Notes under the pieces: generated by a model | The model's database searches: none | The model's input: only the letters and a program-made list of their open reading frames with translations | Told to the model about the DNA's origin: nothing | Translations under genes and position numbers: made by a program | NCBI GenBank assembly: GCA_030524315.1 | Contig: JAUNGU010000001.1 | Span: 1-64,000 of the forward strand | DNA: 64,000 nt | Direction: 5' to 3' | Origin: Peptococcaceae bacterium | Lineage (GTDB): Bacteria > Bacillota > Peptococcia > Peptococcales > Peptococcaceae | Shown: positions 23,729 through 31,989 of the stretch, in pieces | Numbering within the stretch: position 1 is the first letter of the stretch | How the letters are laid out: each line of letters begins with the position of its first letter

Positions 23729-24744
23729 ATGGCGCAGAAAAAATACATCGCCCTCATTGACTACATCAAGGCGTTTGCAATCATCGTCGTGACGACGACC
23801 CATTTTTTTGGCGACAACCAGAAAAATTTCCCGCTCTTTTCCTACGTGATCCAAATGGGGATGCCCCTCTTCATGCTCCTGGGCGGCTACAACACAGCCA
23901 TGAGCAATGTGCGCCACGGCCGCGAGACCCTCTCCGAGCTCTACACGGCGCGGCATTTGCGCGTCCAGTTGGCGACGATTCTGCCGTCCTACACGCTGAT
24001 GTTTGCCATCGAGGCGGTGGCGACGGGCGCCCTTGGCGAGGGGCTCTCCCTCTGGGATTGGGTCTACGCCTACATCAGCGGCGGGCTCCACGGCGGCCAG
24101 CACGGGGGCTATTTCTTTTGCGTGTACTGGCAGTTTTGCTCATCGGGCCGCTGCTCTTTTACCTCGTGAAAAAATATCCGCGGGCAGCCCTTTGGGGGGC
24201 GCTGGCGCTCAACATGCTCTATGAATACCTGGTCACAGGCAGCGCTGCCTTGCAATCGGTGCACCGGATTTTGTTCATTCGCTATCTCTTCATCACCGTC
24301 TTTGGCATGTATTTTTATCTCTGGCGGGATCGTATCAACTACTGGCTCGTGGCTGCTGGGGCTTGCTTCAGCCTGTGGTATATCACGGCGGTGGATTATT
24401 TTGATTTTCACTGGGCGCTCAACGCCTTTTGGCAAAACACCTGCGTCTATGCGAGCTTTTATTTTATCGCGCTCGTGGTGGCGGCCTTCCATTTCTTTGA
24501 GACGCGCCGCCTGCCGGATCCCCTGCACCGGGTGGCGACGCGCATTGGCGTGAGCACCTGGCACATTTATCTCGTGCAGATGATGTTTTTCCACGCCGGC
24601 GGGCGCCAGTTTTTGCCGATGCTGCCCCTGTGGGGACGGGTGGCCATTGGCGTGAGCCTCTGCTGCGCCTTGGGCATTGGCTGGAATGTGCTTGAGCGAC
24701 GCTTTCGCAAAAAGCAGCGCAGCGGACGCGCCGAGAAAAAATAA
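23729..24744 (+). pseudogene. Acyltransferase-3 family membrane protein, frameshifted
   Basis: The ATG at 23729 (GAGGAGG upstream) opens a protein with the acyltransferase-3 N-terminus (IDYIKAFAIIVVTTTHFF). The frame breaks after GGYFFCVYWQF and hits a stop at 24169. The rest (LLIGPLLFYLVKKYPR onward, to the stop at 24744) continues in another frame with no gap in the family's pattern of about ten helices. Adding one T to the TTTT run at 24134-24137 restores a 338-aa protein. Such enzymes O-acylate wall or capsule sugars. It may be a true mutation, slippage phase variation, or a sequencing error. Confidence 0.85.
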
Positions 24745-24753
24745 AAAAAGGGC

Positions 24754-24782
24754 TTGCATCTTTGCCGCCGGTGGGCTATAAT
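24754..24782 (+). promoter_or_regulatory. Promoter of tRNA-Gln
   Basis: TTGCAT (24754-24759), a 17-base spacer and TATAAT (24777-24782), 13 bases before the tRNA. Confidence 0.8.
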
Positions 24783-24795
24783 AAATCTTGCTTAT

Positions 24796-24867
24796 TGGGG
24801 CATCGCCAAGCGGTAAGGCACATGGCTCTGACCCATGCATTCCAAGGTTCGAATCCTTGTGCCCCAG
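24796..24867 (+). tRNA. tRNA-Gln (anticodon CTG)
   Basis: A 72-nt cloverleaf with a 7-bp acceptor stem (TGGGGCA with TGCCCCA), discriminator G, a D arm, an anticodon stem around loop CTCTGAC (anticodon CTG at 24828-24830) and a T arm with GGTTCGAATCC. The 3' CCA is not encoded. It is flanked by its own promoter and terminator. Confidence 0.95.
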
Positions 24868-24868
24868 T

Positions 24869-24901
24869 GACACCTGACGAGCACGTCGGGTGTCTTTTTT
24901 T
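24869..24901 (+). terminator. Terminator of tRNA-Gln
   Basis: GACACCTGACG/CGTCGGGTGTC (24869-24879, 24884-24894) with one mismatch is followed by a run of seven or more T. Confidence 0.88.
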
Positions 24902-24937
24902 ATTTGTCGCGAATGTTAATTTGTTCATATATGGGCA

Positions 24938-24966
24938 TTGACCGCCCCTTCATAAATCGGTATTAT
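24938..24966 (+). promoter_or_regulatory. Promoter of the GNAT gene
   Basis: TTGACC (24938-24943), 17 bases, TATTAT (24961-24966). Confidence 0.65.
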
Positions 24967-24995
24967 AAGAAGTAAGAAGATACGAGGTGATGAGC

Positions 24996-25568
24996 ATGTT
25001 TTCCGGTAAAAAAATCGTCTTAAACAAGCCGCAAATTCAAGATGCTGATATTCTCCAGAAATGGTATTTAGATAAAGATTTTCGCCAGCTTTACGATGGC
25101 TACACAGGCAACTCCTTGCAAATGATCACCGATGAAATTCGCTCCGGGGCAGATATTTCTGATCCTCAGTGTACCCGACTCAATTTCATCGTCTCGACCA
25201 AGCACAAAAAGGAGCCCATCGGTGTGGCCAGCATCATGGACATCGACCGCCAAAACGGCCATGCGCGCATTTCCATGGGCATTGCCGACGCTTCCAAGCG
25301 TCTCAATTGGTATGGCATCGATTTGATGATTGTGCTCTGTGATATTGTCTTTTACCAATTTGGCTTCAACCGTTGCTATATGTGCATCAACGACAACAAC
25401 CAGCTGGGCTTGCGCACAGCGGTCAATTTTGGCTTCCAGGTGGAGGGTCAGCTGCGCAATCATATTTTCACGGGTGCGCAATATGTGGACCGCTGGATTC
25501 TCGGTTTGATGAAGGACGAGTACGAAAAAATCTCCGTCGTTTCCCGCTGGAAGGCGCGCGGCGAATAA
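24996..25568 (+). CDS. GNAT-family N-acetyltransferase
   Basis: This 190-aa protein resembles the RimJ/RimL and SpeG-like branch of GNAT enzymes, which transfer an acetyl group from acetyl-CoA to an amine. Signs are the N-terminal QDADILQKWYLD, the central ARISMGIAD strand, the FNRCYMCINDNNQLGLRTAVNFGF core and the final acceptor strand. ATG 24996 is taken because it is best spaced after GAGG; upstream in-frame GTG and ATG codons overlap the site. Substrate unknown. Confidence 0.85.
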   Translation: MFSGKKIVLNKPQIQDADILQKWYLDKDFRQLYDGYTGNSLQMITDEIRSGADISDPQCTRLNFIVSTKHKKEPIGVASIMDIDRQNGHARISMGIADASKRLNWYGIDLMIVLCDIVFYQFGFNRCYMCINDNNQLGLRTAVNFGFQVEGQLRNHIFTGAQYVDRWILGLMKDEYEKISVVSRWKARGE

Positions 25569-25587
25569 GGGCGGCAAGTTTTCAGAC

Positions 25588-25616
25588 TTGCATCGAATAA
25601 AAGAATTAGATAAAAT
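25588..25616 (+). promoter_or_regulatory. Promoter ahead of the ECF/coaX operon
   Basis: TTGCAT (25588-25593), 17 bases, TAAAAT (25611-25616). The predicted transcription start falls within or at the edge of the terminator hairpin at 25621, an odd geometry. Confidence 0.5.
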
Positions 25617-25620
25617 GAAC

Positions 25621-25666
25621 AGGGTTGATGGCAGTCCAGAGGACGCCATACAACACCTGTTTTTTT
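25621..25666 (+). terminator. Terminator between GNAT and ECF genes
   Basis: An interrupted but long stem (arms about 25621-25637 and 25641-25658) is followed by TGTTTTTTT. It ends the GNAT transcript and could also act on transcripts from the promoter at 25588. Confidence 0.75.
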
Positions 25667-25689
25667 ATTGCGACGTCATCGGTTGATTT

Positions 25690-25746
25690 TTGCCACCTGG
25701 AGCCATCGCGCCCGGGATGGGATTGCGCCACGCGCGATCCTGGCAA
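25690..25746 (+). other. Structured leader before the ECF S-component gene
   Basis: TTGCCA (25690-25695) pairs with TGGCAA (25741-25746), and inside it ATCGCGC (25705-25711) with GCGCGAT (25732-25738), with an asymmetric internal loop. It ends 10 bases before AGGAGG. It may control translation of the transporter. I could not match it to the TPP, THF, FMN or preQ1 riboswitches. Confidence 0.45.
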
Positions 25747-25767
25747 GCTTTTGCTAGGAGGAAAAAA

Positions 25768-26331
25768 ATGAGTGCCATTAAAACAACGCAAGCAAGAAGA
25801 AAAGAAAAGAAGCTGACAACTCGAAAAATGGTCATGGCAGGCGTCTTTGGCGCGATTTCTGTCGTGCTCGGGGTGACGGGGCTGGGGATGATTCCCGTGC
25901 CCAACCTCGCAGGCTACGCCACGATCATGCATCTGCCGGTCATCATTGCGGCTGTGCTGGAGGGGCCACTGGTGGGCGCCTTCACAGGGCTGATCATGGG
26001 CATCTATAGCCTGATGACACCGGCGGGCATCGCCCCGGATCCGATTGTGTGCGTGATTCCGCGGGTGCTGATCGGGGTGGTCAGCGGTTTTGTTTATATG
26101 GCTGTCGGCAAGCGCCATCCGCAGATCGGCGCGGCCCTGGCCGGAATTTTGGGCACCTGCACCAACACCGTGGGCTTCATTGGCCTGGCGGTGCTCTTGG
26201 GCTATGTACCGGGGGCGATTTGGCTCACGATTGTGCCCCAGGCGATTGTCGAGCTTATTCTGGCGACGGTGCTGACGGTGATCATCGTGCGCATCATCCA
26301 GCGCTCGATGCCCCAATATCGCAACAAATAA
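25768..26331 (+). CDS. ECF transporter S component, probably pantothenate (PanT-like)
   Basis: This 187-aa membrane protein has about five to six helices and the ECF S-component layout: a basic N-terminus (KKLTTRKMVMAGVFGAISVVLG), IPVPNLAGYATIMHLPVIIAAVLEGP, and a long L1-type loop MTPAGIAPDPI. S components capture a vitamin and dock on the shared EcfAAT energising module, which is not in this window. ATG at 25768 follows AGGAGG. The next gene is pantothenate kinase, so pantothenate is the likely ligand (inference). Confidence 0.85.
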   Translation: MSAIKTTQARRKEKKLTTRKMVMAGVFGAISVVLGVTGLGMIPVPNLAGYATIMHLPVIIAAVLEGPLVGAFTGLIMGIYSLMTPAGIAPDPIVCVIPRVLIGVVSGFVYMAVGKRHPQIGAALAGILGTCTNTVGFIGLAVLLGYVPGAIWLTIVPQAIVELILATVLTVIIVRIIQRSMPQYRNK

Positions 26332-26361
26332 GCACGGAGAGAAGAGGAGAGTGACAGAAGC

Positions 26362-27153
26362 ATGCTATTAGCCTTCGATACAGGAAACACCAACGTCATG
26401 ATGGGGCTCTACGACGGCGAACGACTCTTTGCGAGCTGGCGTTTTGCGACGGATGCCCAGCGCACCGCCGATGAGTACGCTGTGCTCTGCCAAAATTTTT
26501 TCAAGACGCGAGAGCTGCGCTTTGACGACGTGGATCAGATCATTATTTCTTCTGTCGTTCCCGATTTGACGCGGACCCTGGTGCGCATGTGTGAGGAGTA
26601 TTTTGAGATTTCGCCGCTTCTGGTCGAGGTCGGCGTCAAGACGGGCCTCAAGCTGCGCTACGAAAATCCCAAGGAGCTCGGCGCCGACCGCATTGTCAAC
26701 GCTGTCTCGGGCATCGAGCGCTACGGCGCGCCGCTCATCATCGTTGATTTTGGTACGGCGACGACCTTCTGCGCCATCAACGATAAGCGCGAATACCTCG
26801 GCGGCGCCATCACTGCAGGCATCGGCATCTCGATGGAGGCTCTTTTTAGCCACGCCGCCAAGTTGCCCAAGGTCGAGCTTATTGCGCCGACGGCTGCCAT
26901 CGGCCGCACGACGACGAGCGCCATGCAATCGGGGCTGCTCTTTGGCTATGCCGATATGGTCGACGGCATGATCACGCGCTTGGCGCGCGAGCTGGAAAAA
27001 TCCCCCGACGAGGTCTTTGTCGTCGCCACCGGCGGCCTGGCGGGCGTCGTCTGTGCCAACTGTCAGCACGTCGACAAGGTCGATCCGATGCTGACGTTGG
27101 AGGGCTTGCGCCTCATTGCCGAGCGCAACAAAGGGGGCCTGCGTCATGCTTGA
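26362..27153 (+). CDS. coaX: Type III pantothenate kinase
   Basis: This 263-aa cytoplasmic kinase phosphorylates pantothenate, the first step to coenzyme A. It has the ASKHA-fold signatures: FDTGNTNVMMGLY phosphate-1 motif, the GADRIVNA pantothenate site, the VDFGTATTFCAI phosphate-2 motif with catalytic Asp, and ATGGLA near the end. Type III enzymes need a monovalent cation and are not feedback-inhibited by CoA. It is 30 bp downstream of the ECF S component and overlaps the RNase Z gene by 8 bp. Confidence 0.95.
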   Translation: MLLAFDTGNTNVMMGLYDGERLFASWRFATDAQRTADEYAVLCQNFFKTRELRFDDVDQIIISSVVPDLTRTLVRMCEEYFEISPLLVEVGVKTGLKLRYENPKELGADRIVNAVSGIERYGAPLIIVDFGTATTFCAINDKREYLGGAITAGIGISMEALFSHAAKLPKVELIAPTAAIGRTTTSAMQSGLLFGYADMVDGMITRLARELEKSPDEVFVVATGGLAGVVCANCQHVDKVDPMLTLEGLRLIAERNKGGLRHA

Positions 27154-28063
27154 TGTCTGCCTTTTGGGCTGTGGCGGCATGATGCCGCTGCCAAAGCGAT
27201 TTTTGACCTCGCTGCTCATTCGTCATGACGGCAGCAACGTGCTCATCGATTGTGGCGAGAGCACCCAGGTGGCGTTGCACATGTCGGGCTTTAGCACGAA
27301 AAACATTGACCACATTCTCATTACCCACTTCCATGGCGACCACGTTGGCGGTCTGCCGGGCCTGCTCATGACCATCGCCAACAACCACCGCACCGAGCCC
27401 TTGCATATTTGGGGCGGGCAGGGCCTTGCGCGTATCATCCGCGGGCTCACGGTGATTTGTGGGGCGCTGCCCTTTGAGCTTGTGATCCACGAGCTCTCAT
27501 TTAAGGAGCGCCAGACCTTCCAGACGGGGGCGCTCGAGTGGACGGTGCAGCCTGTCAAGCACCGCGTGCCTTGCCTGGCCTACAGCTGCTATCTGCCGCG
27601 CGGCGGGCGCTTTGACCTGGCGCGGGCCGAGGCGGCGGGGATTCCCAAGCAGTATTGGTCCCTTCTGCAAAAGGGCGAAAGCGTCGAGGTTGATGGCCAC
27701 GTTTTCCAGCCGAGCGATGTCCTCGGTGCGCCACGCCGCGGTCTGCGCGTGAGCTACGCCACCGATTGTCGCCCGGCACCGGCCCTCGTTGAGCTCGTGC
27801 GCGACAGCGACCTCTTTGTCGCCGAGGGGCTCTACGGCGATCCCGCCAAGCAGCACGACGCTGCCATCAAGGGGCACATGGTCTACAGCGAGGCCTGCCG
27901 CATTGCCGCAGAGGCCAACGTCCGCGAGCTCTGGTTCACCCATTTCAGCCCGGCGATGATCAATCCCAAGGAGCATCTGGAGGCGGCGCGAAAAATTTTC
28001 GCCAACTGCCATGTTGGCCACAATCTCAAAATGACCACGTTGCGCTTCGACGATGACGCCTGA
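27146..28063 (+). CDS. rnz: Ribonuclease Z
   Basis: This 305-aa metallo-beta-lactamase-fold nuclease cuts the 3' trailer of tRNA precursors. It carries THFHGDHVGGLPG (metal motif II) and later His/Asp ligands (KHR, SYATDCRP, HFSP). It matters here because the only tRNA in the window lacks an encoded CCA, the substrate class RNase Z processes. ATG at 27146 overlaps the coaX stop and is preferred to in-frame upstream codons inside coaX. Confidence 0.92.
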   Translation: MLDVCLLGCGGMMPLPKRFLTSLLIRHDGSNVLIDCGESTQVALHMSGFSTKNIDHILITHFHGDHVGGLPGLLMTIANNHRTEPLHIWGGQGLARIIRGLTVICGALPFELVIHELSFKERQTFQTGALEWTVQPVKHRVPCLAYSCYLPRGGRFDLARAEAAGIPKQYWSLLQKGESVEVDGHVFQPSDVLGAPRRGLRVSYATDCRPAPALVELVRDSDLFVAEGLYGDPAKQHDAAIKGHMVYSEACRIAAEANVRELWFTHFSPAMINPKEHLEAARKIFANCHVGHNLKMTTLRFDDDA

Positions 28064-28078
28064 GGGCCGGAAAATTTC

Positions 28079-28107
28079 TTGACAACCCGAGCTGGACATG
28101 GGATAAT
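28079..28107 (+). promoter_or_regulatory. Promoter of the riboswitch-terC transcript
   Basis: A perfect TTGACA (28079-28084), 17 bases and GATAAT (28102-28107). Confidence 0.8.
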
Positions 28108-28138
28108 GAATCACACATTAAAATATTTTTATTCCCGT

Positions 28139-28276
28139 GCAAAGGGGAGTAGCACTGGCGCGAGCCAGAGGCAGAGTCGTCATCGCGTGAATTTCACCGG
28201 TTCTGTCATAGAGGAATACCTTGATTGCAAGACCTTTGCCTTCCTTGTGAGTCGCAAGAAAGGCAAAGGCCTTTTC
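28139..28276 (+). promoter_or_regulatory. yybP-ykoY manganese riboswitch and its terminator
   Basis: The aptamer begins with the hallmark AAAGGGGAGTAGC at 28141 and runs through the hairpins to a second conserved strand near 28225. It leads into a terminator whose 15-bp stem (28233-28247 with 28255-28269) is followed by CCTTTTC. Established knowledge: this class binds Mn2+ and turns on export-type genes (MntP, TerC, P-type ATPases). The downstream TerC gene fits exactly. Confidence 0.85.
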
Positions 28277-28310
28277 TTGTGTCAAAAAAACCAGAAAAGG
28301 AGTATGACTG

Positions 28311-29129
28311 ATGGATCTTATGATGTTTGGTGCAATGGATGCTGGCATGATTGCCAAGTATATCTTTGTCCTCTTTATGCTTGTCGCCATGGAGGGCGTG
28401 CTCTCTGCCGATAACGCGCTGGTCATGGCAGTGATGGTGCGTCCGCTGGCGCCTCAGCTGCGACCAAAGGCGCTCTTCTACGGCCTCTTGGGGGCAATGG
28501 TGCTGCGCTTTACGGCGCTGTTCTTTATTTCGTTCCTGGCCAATGTCTGGCAGGCCCAGGCCATTGGCGCCGCTTACCTGATTTATATGGGGATCAAAAA
28601 TCTCCGCGACTATAAGGCCAAGCTCAAGGCTGGCACCCAGGGCAAGAAGGACGAGCTTTCTGATGACAATCAGGAGGCTGGCGGCCATCTCGTGAGCCGC
28701 AAGGATTTCTGGAAAACCGTTGCCAAGGTCGAGCTCGCCGACATTGCTTTTGCGGTGGATTCGATTCTCGCTGCCGTGGCCATCGCCATTTCCCTGCCAC
28801 CAACCAACATTGGCCACATTGGCGGTATGGATACGGGTGAATTCCTCGTCGTCTTCATCGGCGGCATGTGCGGCGTGGTGCTCATGCGTTTTGCAGCGAC
28901 GGTCTTCGTCAAGCTCCTCGACGAGCGTCCAAAGCTTGAGGAAGCGGCCTTCATGCTCGTCACCTGGGTCGGCATCAAGCTCGCCGTGGTGACACTGTCC
29001 CATCCGGCCATTGGTGTGCTGCCGGAAAACTTCCCAGAAACGAACCTCTGGCACTTCGTTTTCTTTGGCACGATGATCGCCATCGCCCTCTGGGGATGGT
29101 TCACATCCAAGCCAGCGGCCAAAAATTAA
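28311..29129 (+). CDS. TerC-family membrane protein (metal efflux)
   Basis: This 272-aa membrane protein has about seven helices and the TerC signatures: EGVLSADNALVMAVM in helix 1-2 and ELADIAFAVDSILAAVAI in the middle, with the conserved Asp residues in membrane segments. Bacillus homologues (YkoY, YceF) export or handle manganese and help metalate exoenzymes. Expression is placed under a manganese riboswitch, as in that system. AAAGGAG lies 8 bases before the ATG. Confidence 0.92.
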   Translation: MDLMMFGAMDAGMIAKYIFVLFMLVAMEGVLSADNALVMAVMVRPLAPQLRPKALFYGLLGAMVLRFTALFFISFLANVWQAQAIGAAYLIYMGIKNLRDYKAKLKAGTQGKKDELSDDNQEAGGHLVSRKDFWKTVAKVELADIAFAVDSILAAVAIAISLPPTNIGHIGGMDTGEFLVVFIGGMCGVVLMRFAATVFVKLLDERPKLEEAAFMLVTWVGIKLAVVTLSHPAIGVLPENFPETNLWHFVFFGTMIAIALWGWFTSKPAAKN

Positions 29130-29147
29130 CACCCAAAGGAAGGCAAC

Positions 29148-30101
29148 ATGCTCAATTTTAACGACAATCCCTATTGCCTCGCGCCCATGGCCGGTGTCAC
29201 CGACAAGGCCATGCGCCTCATTTGCAGGCGCTTTGGCGCAGGGCTCGAATACACGGAAATGGTCAGCGCCAAGGCGCTCCATTACAACAACAAAAAAAGC
29301 TTTGAGCTCTTTGATCTCGCAGACGAAGCTGCACCGATAACGGTGCAGCTTTTCGGCAGTGAGCCGGAAATCATGGCCGAGGGCGCGCGCTTGGCGGTGG
29401 AAGCAGGGGCAGCGATGCTCGATGTCAACATGGGCTGCCCGGTGCCCAAGGTCGCCGGTCACGGCGAGGGCTCGGGCCTCTTGCGCACGCCGGAGACGGC
29501 CTGGGCGATCATCCGCGCCATGCGAGAAGCGGTGGACGTGCCACTTTCGGCAAAGATGCGCATCGGCTGGGAGGAACGGGATCCTCAGATCGTCGATTTT
29601 GCCAAGGGGTTAGCGGATGCGGGCTGCGATTTTATCGCCGTTCACGGCCGCACTCGCGCCCAGTATTACACTGGCAGGGCCGACTGGTCGGTGATCCGCG
29701 AGATTGTAGAGGCCGTCGACATTCCCGTCATTGCCAACGGCGACGTCACCGATGTGGCAAGTGCCCGCGCCATTCGCGAGGCGACTGGTGCAGCGGCGGT
29801 GATGGTCGGTCGTGGCGCGCTCGGCAGACCTTGGCTCTTTGCCGAGCTCCTCGCAGACTGGCGCGGCGAGCCGCTGCCGGAGGCGCCGAGCCTGGCTGCC
29901 CGCGCCGAGGTCATGCTCGAGCACGCGCGGCTGGCCTGCCACTACAAGGGCGAGCGCCAGGCCATGCAGGAAATGCGCAAGCAAATCGGCTGGTACGTCA
30001 AGGGCTTGCCCCACGCCGCTGCGCTGCGCCGCGACGCCTCTTATCTCAACATCCTGGAGGACCTCGAGACGCTGCTTACGCGCGAAGGCTTGCGCGATTG
30101 A
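29148..30101 (+). CDS. dusB: tRNA-dihydrouridine synthase (DusB-like)
   Basis: This 317-aa FMN-dependent enzyme reduces uridines in the tRNA D-loop. Family motifs are APMAGVTDKAMR near the start, VQLFGSEPEIMAEGA, the active-site DVNMGCPVPKVAG with catalytic Cys, KMRIGW, HGRTRAQYYTG, IANGDVTD and MVGRGALGRPWLF. It starts 18 bp after the TerC stop with AAAGGAAGG upstream, so the manganese riboswitch may also influence it. Confidence 0.94.
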   Translation: MLNFNDNPYCLAPMAGVTDKAMRLICRRFGAGLEYTEMVSAKALHYNNKKSFELFDLADEAAPITVQLFGSEPEIMAEGARLAVEAGAAMLDVNMGCPVPKVAGHGEGSGLLRTPETAWAIIRAMREAVDVPLSAKMRIGWEERDPQIVDFAKGLADAGCDFIAVHGRTRAQYYTGRADWSVIREIVEAVDIPVIANGDVTDVASARAIREATGAAAVMVGRGALGRPWLFAELLADWRGEPLPEAPSLAARAEVMLEHARLACHYKGERQAMQEMRKQIGWYVKGLPHAAALRRDASYLNILEDLETLLTREGLRD

Positions 30102-30164
30102 CACCACTTTGTTCACCCAAAGATGACAAAATATATTTTTTGCGATAAACTGTCGGCTTATTTC

Positions 30165-30193
30165 TTGTCATGGACGCTGTTAAATGATAAGAT
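30165..30193 (+). promoter_or_regulatory. Promoter of the thioredoxin-like gene
   Basis: TTGTCA (30165-30170), 17 bases, TAAGAT (30188-30193). Confidence 0.65.
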
Positions 30194-30244
30194 ATTAAAA
30201 TGATAGGAGAATAAAAATTATTATCATAGGAGGTAGGCCATAAA

Positions 30245-30628
30245 ATGGAAATCGAAAAAATTACATTAGATGAATATAATGAGATCATTGCTGAAAAGCA
30301 AAAATGCTTTCTCGTGTTTACAAAGGAAAAATGCTCTGTGTGTGCACGTCTGATGCCACGCCTGGATAAAATTTCGGATGAATATGCCGATCATCCAGAG
30401 ATGCATTTTTATAACATGGAAATCCACGACCCGGATGCACGCGCCATTTTCAAGGGCTGGCAGCTGGCTGGCGTGCCTCAGACCTGCATCATCAACGACG
30501 GCGAATTCCAGGAAGCATTGCCTGGTGCCTTAGATGAGCAGATTTATAGAGACGAAATCAACAAGCTCCTCGGCATCAAGAAAAAAGGCTTCGGCGCCAA
30601 GCTGAAATCCCTTTTTGGCGGCAACTAA
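30245..30628 (+). CDS. Thioredoxin-like protein with a basic amphipathic tail
   Basis: This 127-aa protein has a thioredoxin fold: an LVFTKEKCSVCARLMP active site with the redox pair C-S-V-C (thioredoxin itself has CGPC) and the cis-Pro loop GVPQTCII. It lacks a signal peptide, so acts in the cytoplasm. After the fold a Lys/Gly/Phe-rich tail (KKKGFGAKLKSLFGG) looks amphipathic and might touch the membrane. TAGGAGG precedes the ATG. Partner unknown. Confidence 0.85.
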   Translation: MEIEKITLDEYNEIIAEKQKCFLVFTKEKCSVCARLMPRLDKISDEYADHPEMHFYNMEIHDPDARAIFKGWQLAGVPQTCIINDGEFQEALPGALDEQIYRDEINKLLGIKKKGFGAKLKSLFGGN

Positions 30629-30636
30629 ATAGCTCG

Positions 30637-30665
30637 TCCCCTGCAAGTGCGCAGGGGATTTTTTT
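30637..30665 (+). terminator. Terminator of the thioredoxin-like gene
   Basis: TCCCCTGC/GCAGGGGA (30637-30644, 30651-30658) is followed by seven T. TATAAT of the next gene follows 44 bases later. Confidence 0.9.
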
Positions 30666-30747
30666 ATGCGCGCGGGCGGCTAGCGATGGCTATTTGCGGG
30701 CGCGTGCATTATAATGGAGGTACAAAACAAAGAAAGAAGGTTGACAC

Positions 30748-31986
30748 ATGAGTGATGTGAAAGAATTTTTGGCGCCAGTGGATCCGGAAATCGCTGATGC
30801 GATTGACAAGGAGCTCCAGCGCCAGCGTGATAAAATTGAATTGATTGCCTCGGAAAACTTTGCCAGCCGCGCTGTCATGGCGGCTCAGGGCTCCGTGCTC
30901 ACCAACAAATACGCCGAGGGCTATCCTGGCAAGCGCTATTACGGCGGCTGCGAATATGTGGACATTGTCGAAGAGGTGGCCCGCGAACGCGCCAAGAAGC
31001 TCTTTGGCGCTGAGCACGCCAACGTCCAGCCCCACAGCGGCGCCCAGGCCAATTTTGCGGCCTATCAGGCGGTGCTCCAGCCAGGGGACAAGGTCATGGG
31101 CATGAACCTCGCCCACGGCGGCCATCTGACCCACGGCTCCCCAGTCAATTTTAGCGGCAAGCTCTACGAATTCTCCGATTACGGCGTCGCCCCTGACACG
31201 GAGATGATCGACTACGACGCCTTCGAAGAAAAGGCCATGGCCGTGCGTCCAAAGCTCATCGTCTCCGGTGCCAGCGCCTATCCGCGCATCATCGATTTCA
31301 AGCGCATTCGCGAAATCTGCGACCGCTGTGGCGCGCTGATGATGGTCGACATGGCACACATTGCCGGGATTGTCGCCGCCGGTCGCCATCCAAACCCAGT
31401 GGAATACGCCGACATTGTCACCACCACCACCCACAAAACCCTGCGCGGCCCTCGCGGCGGCATGATTCTCTGCCGCAGTGAGCTCGCCAAGGCCGTCGAC
31501 AAGTCGGTCTTCCCTGGCGCCCAGGGTGGCCCACTGATGCACGTCATCGCTGCCAAGGCTGTGGCGCTCGGCGAAGCCCTCCAGCCATCCTTCAAGGATT
31601 ACATCGACCAGGTCCTCAAAAATGCCCAGGCCTTTGCCGAAGCCCTCTCGGCCAGCGGCTTCCGCCTTGTCAGCGGCGGCACCGACAACCATCTCCTGCT
31701 CGTCGATACGAAATCCATGGGCATCACCGGCGTCGACGCCGAAACGGCCCTCGATGCCTGCAACATCACCTGCAACAAAAACGGCATCCCATTTGACACC
31801 GAAAAGCCAACCGTCACCTCCGGCATCCGCCTCGGCACGCCAGCTGCCACCACCCGCGGCCTGGTGGAAGACGACTTCCGCAAAATCGCCGAGATCATGC
31901 ACGTCATCCTCATTGACAAGGACGCCGAAAAGGGCAAGGCCATGGTCAAGGAAATCACCGATCGCTACCCACTCTACGAGGACTGA
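30748..31986 (+). CDS. glyA: Serine hydroxymethyltransferase
   Basis: This 412-aa PLP enzyme interconverts serine plus tetrahydrofolate with glycine plus methylene-THF. It shows [34 protein letters not shown], the PLP lysine at residue 230 ([13 protein letters not shown]) and the [14 protein letters not shown]-terminal signature. TATAAT lies at 30710-30715 and GAAAGAAGG precedes the ATG. It is followed after 3 bp by upp, the same order as Bacillus glyA-upp. Confidence 0.97.
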   Translation: MSDVKEFLAPVDPEIADAIDKELQRQRDKIELIASENFASRAVMAAQGSVLTNKYAEGYPGKRYYGGCEYVDIVEEVARERAKKLFGAEHANVQPHSGAQANFAAYQAVLQPGDKVMGMNLAHGGHLTHGSPVNFSGKLYEFSDYGVAPDTEMIDYDAFEEKAMAVRPKLIVSGASAYPRIIDFKRIREICDRCGALMMVDMAHIAGIVAAGRHPNPVEYADIVTTTTHKTLRGPRGGMILCRSELAKAVDKSVFPGAQGGPLMHVIAAKAVALGEALQPSFKDYIDQVLKNAQAFAEALSASGFRLVSGGTDNHLLLVDTKSMGITGVDAETALDACNITCNKNGIPFDTEKPTVTSGIRLGTPAATTRGLVEDDFRKIAEIMHVILIDKDAEKGKAMVKEITDRYPLYED

Positions 31987-31989
31987 GCC

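Noticed and set aside
25690-25746. TPP, THF or FMN riboswitch before the ECF gene
   Set aside because: None of the conserved core sequences I know for these classes is present.
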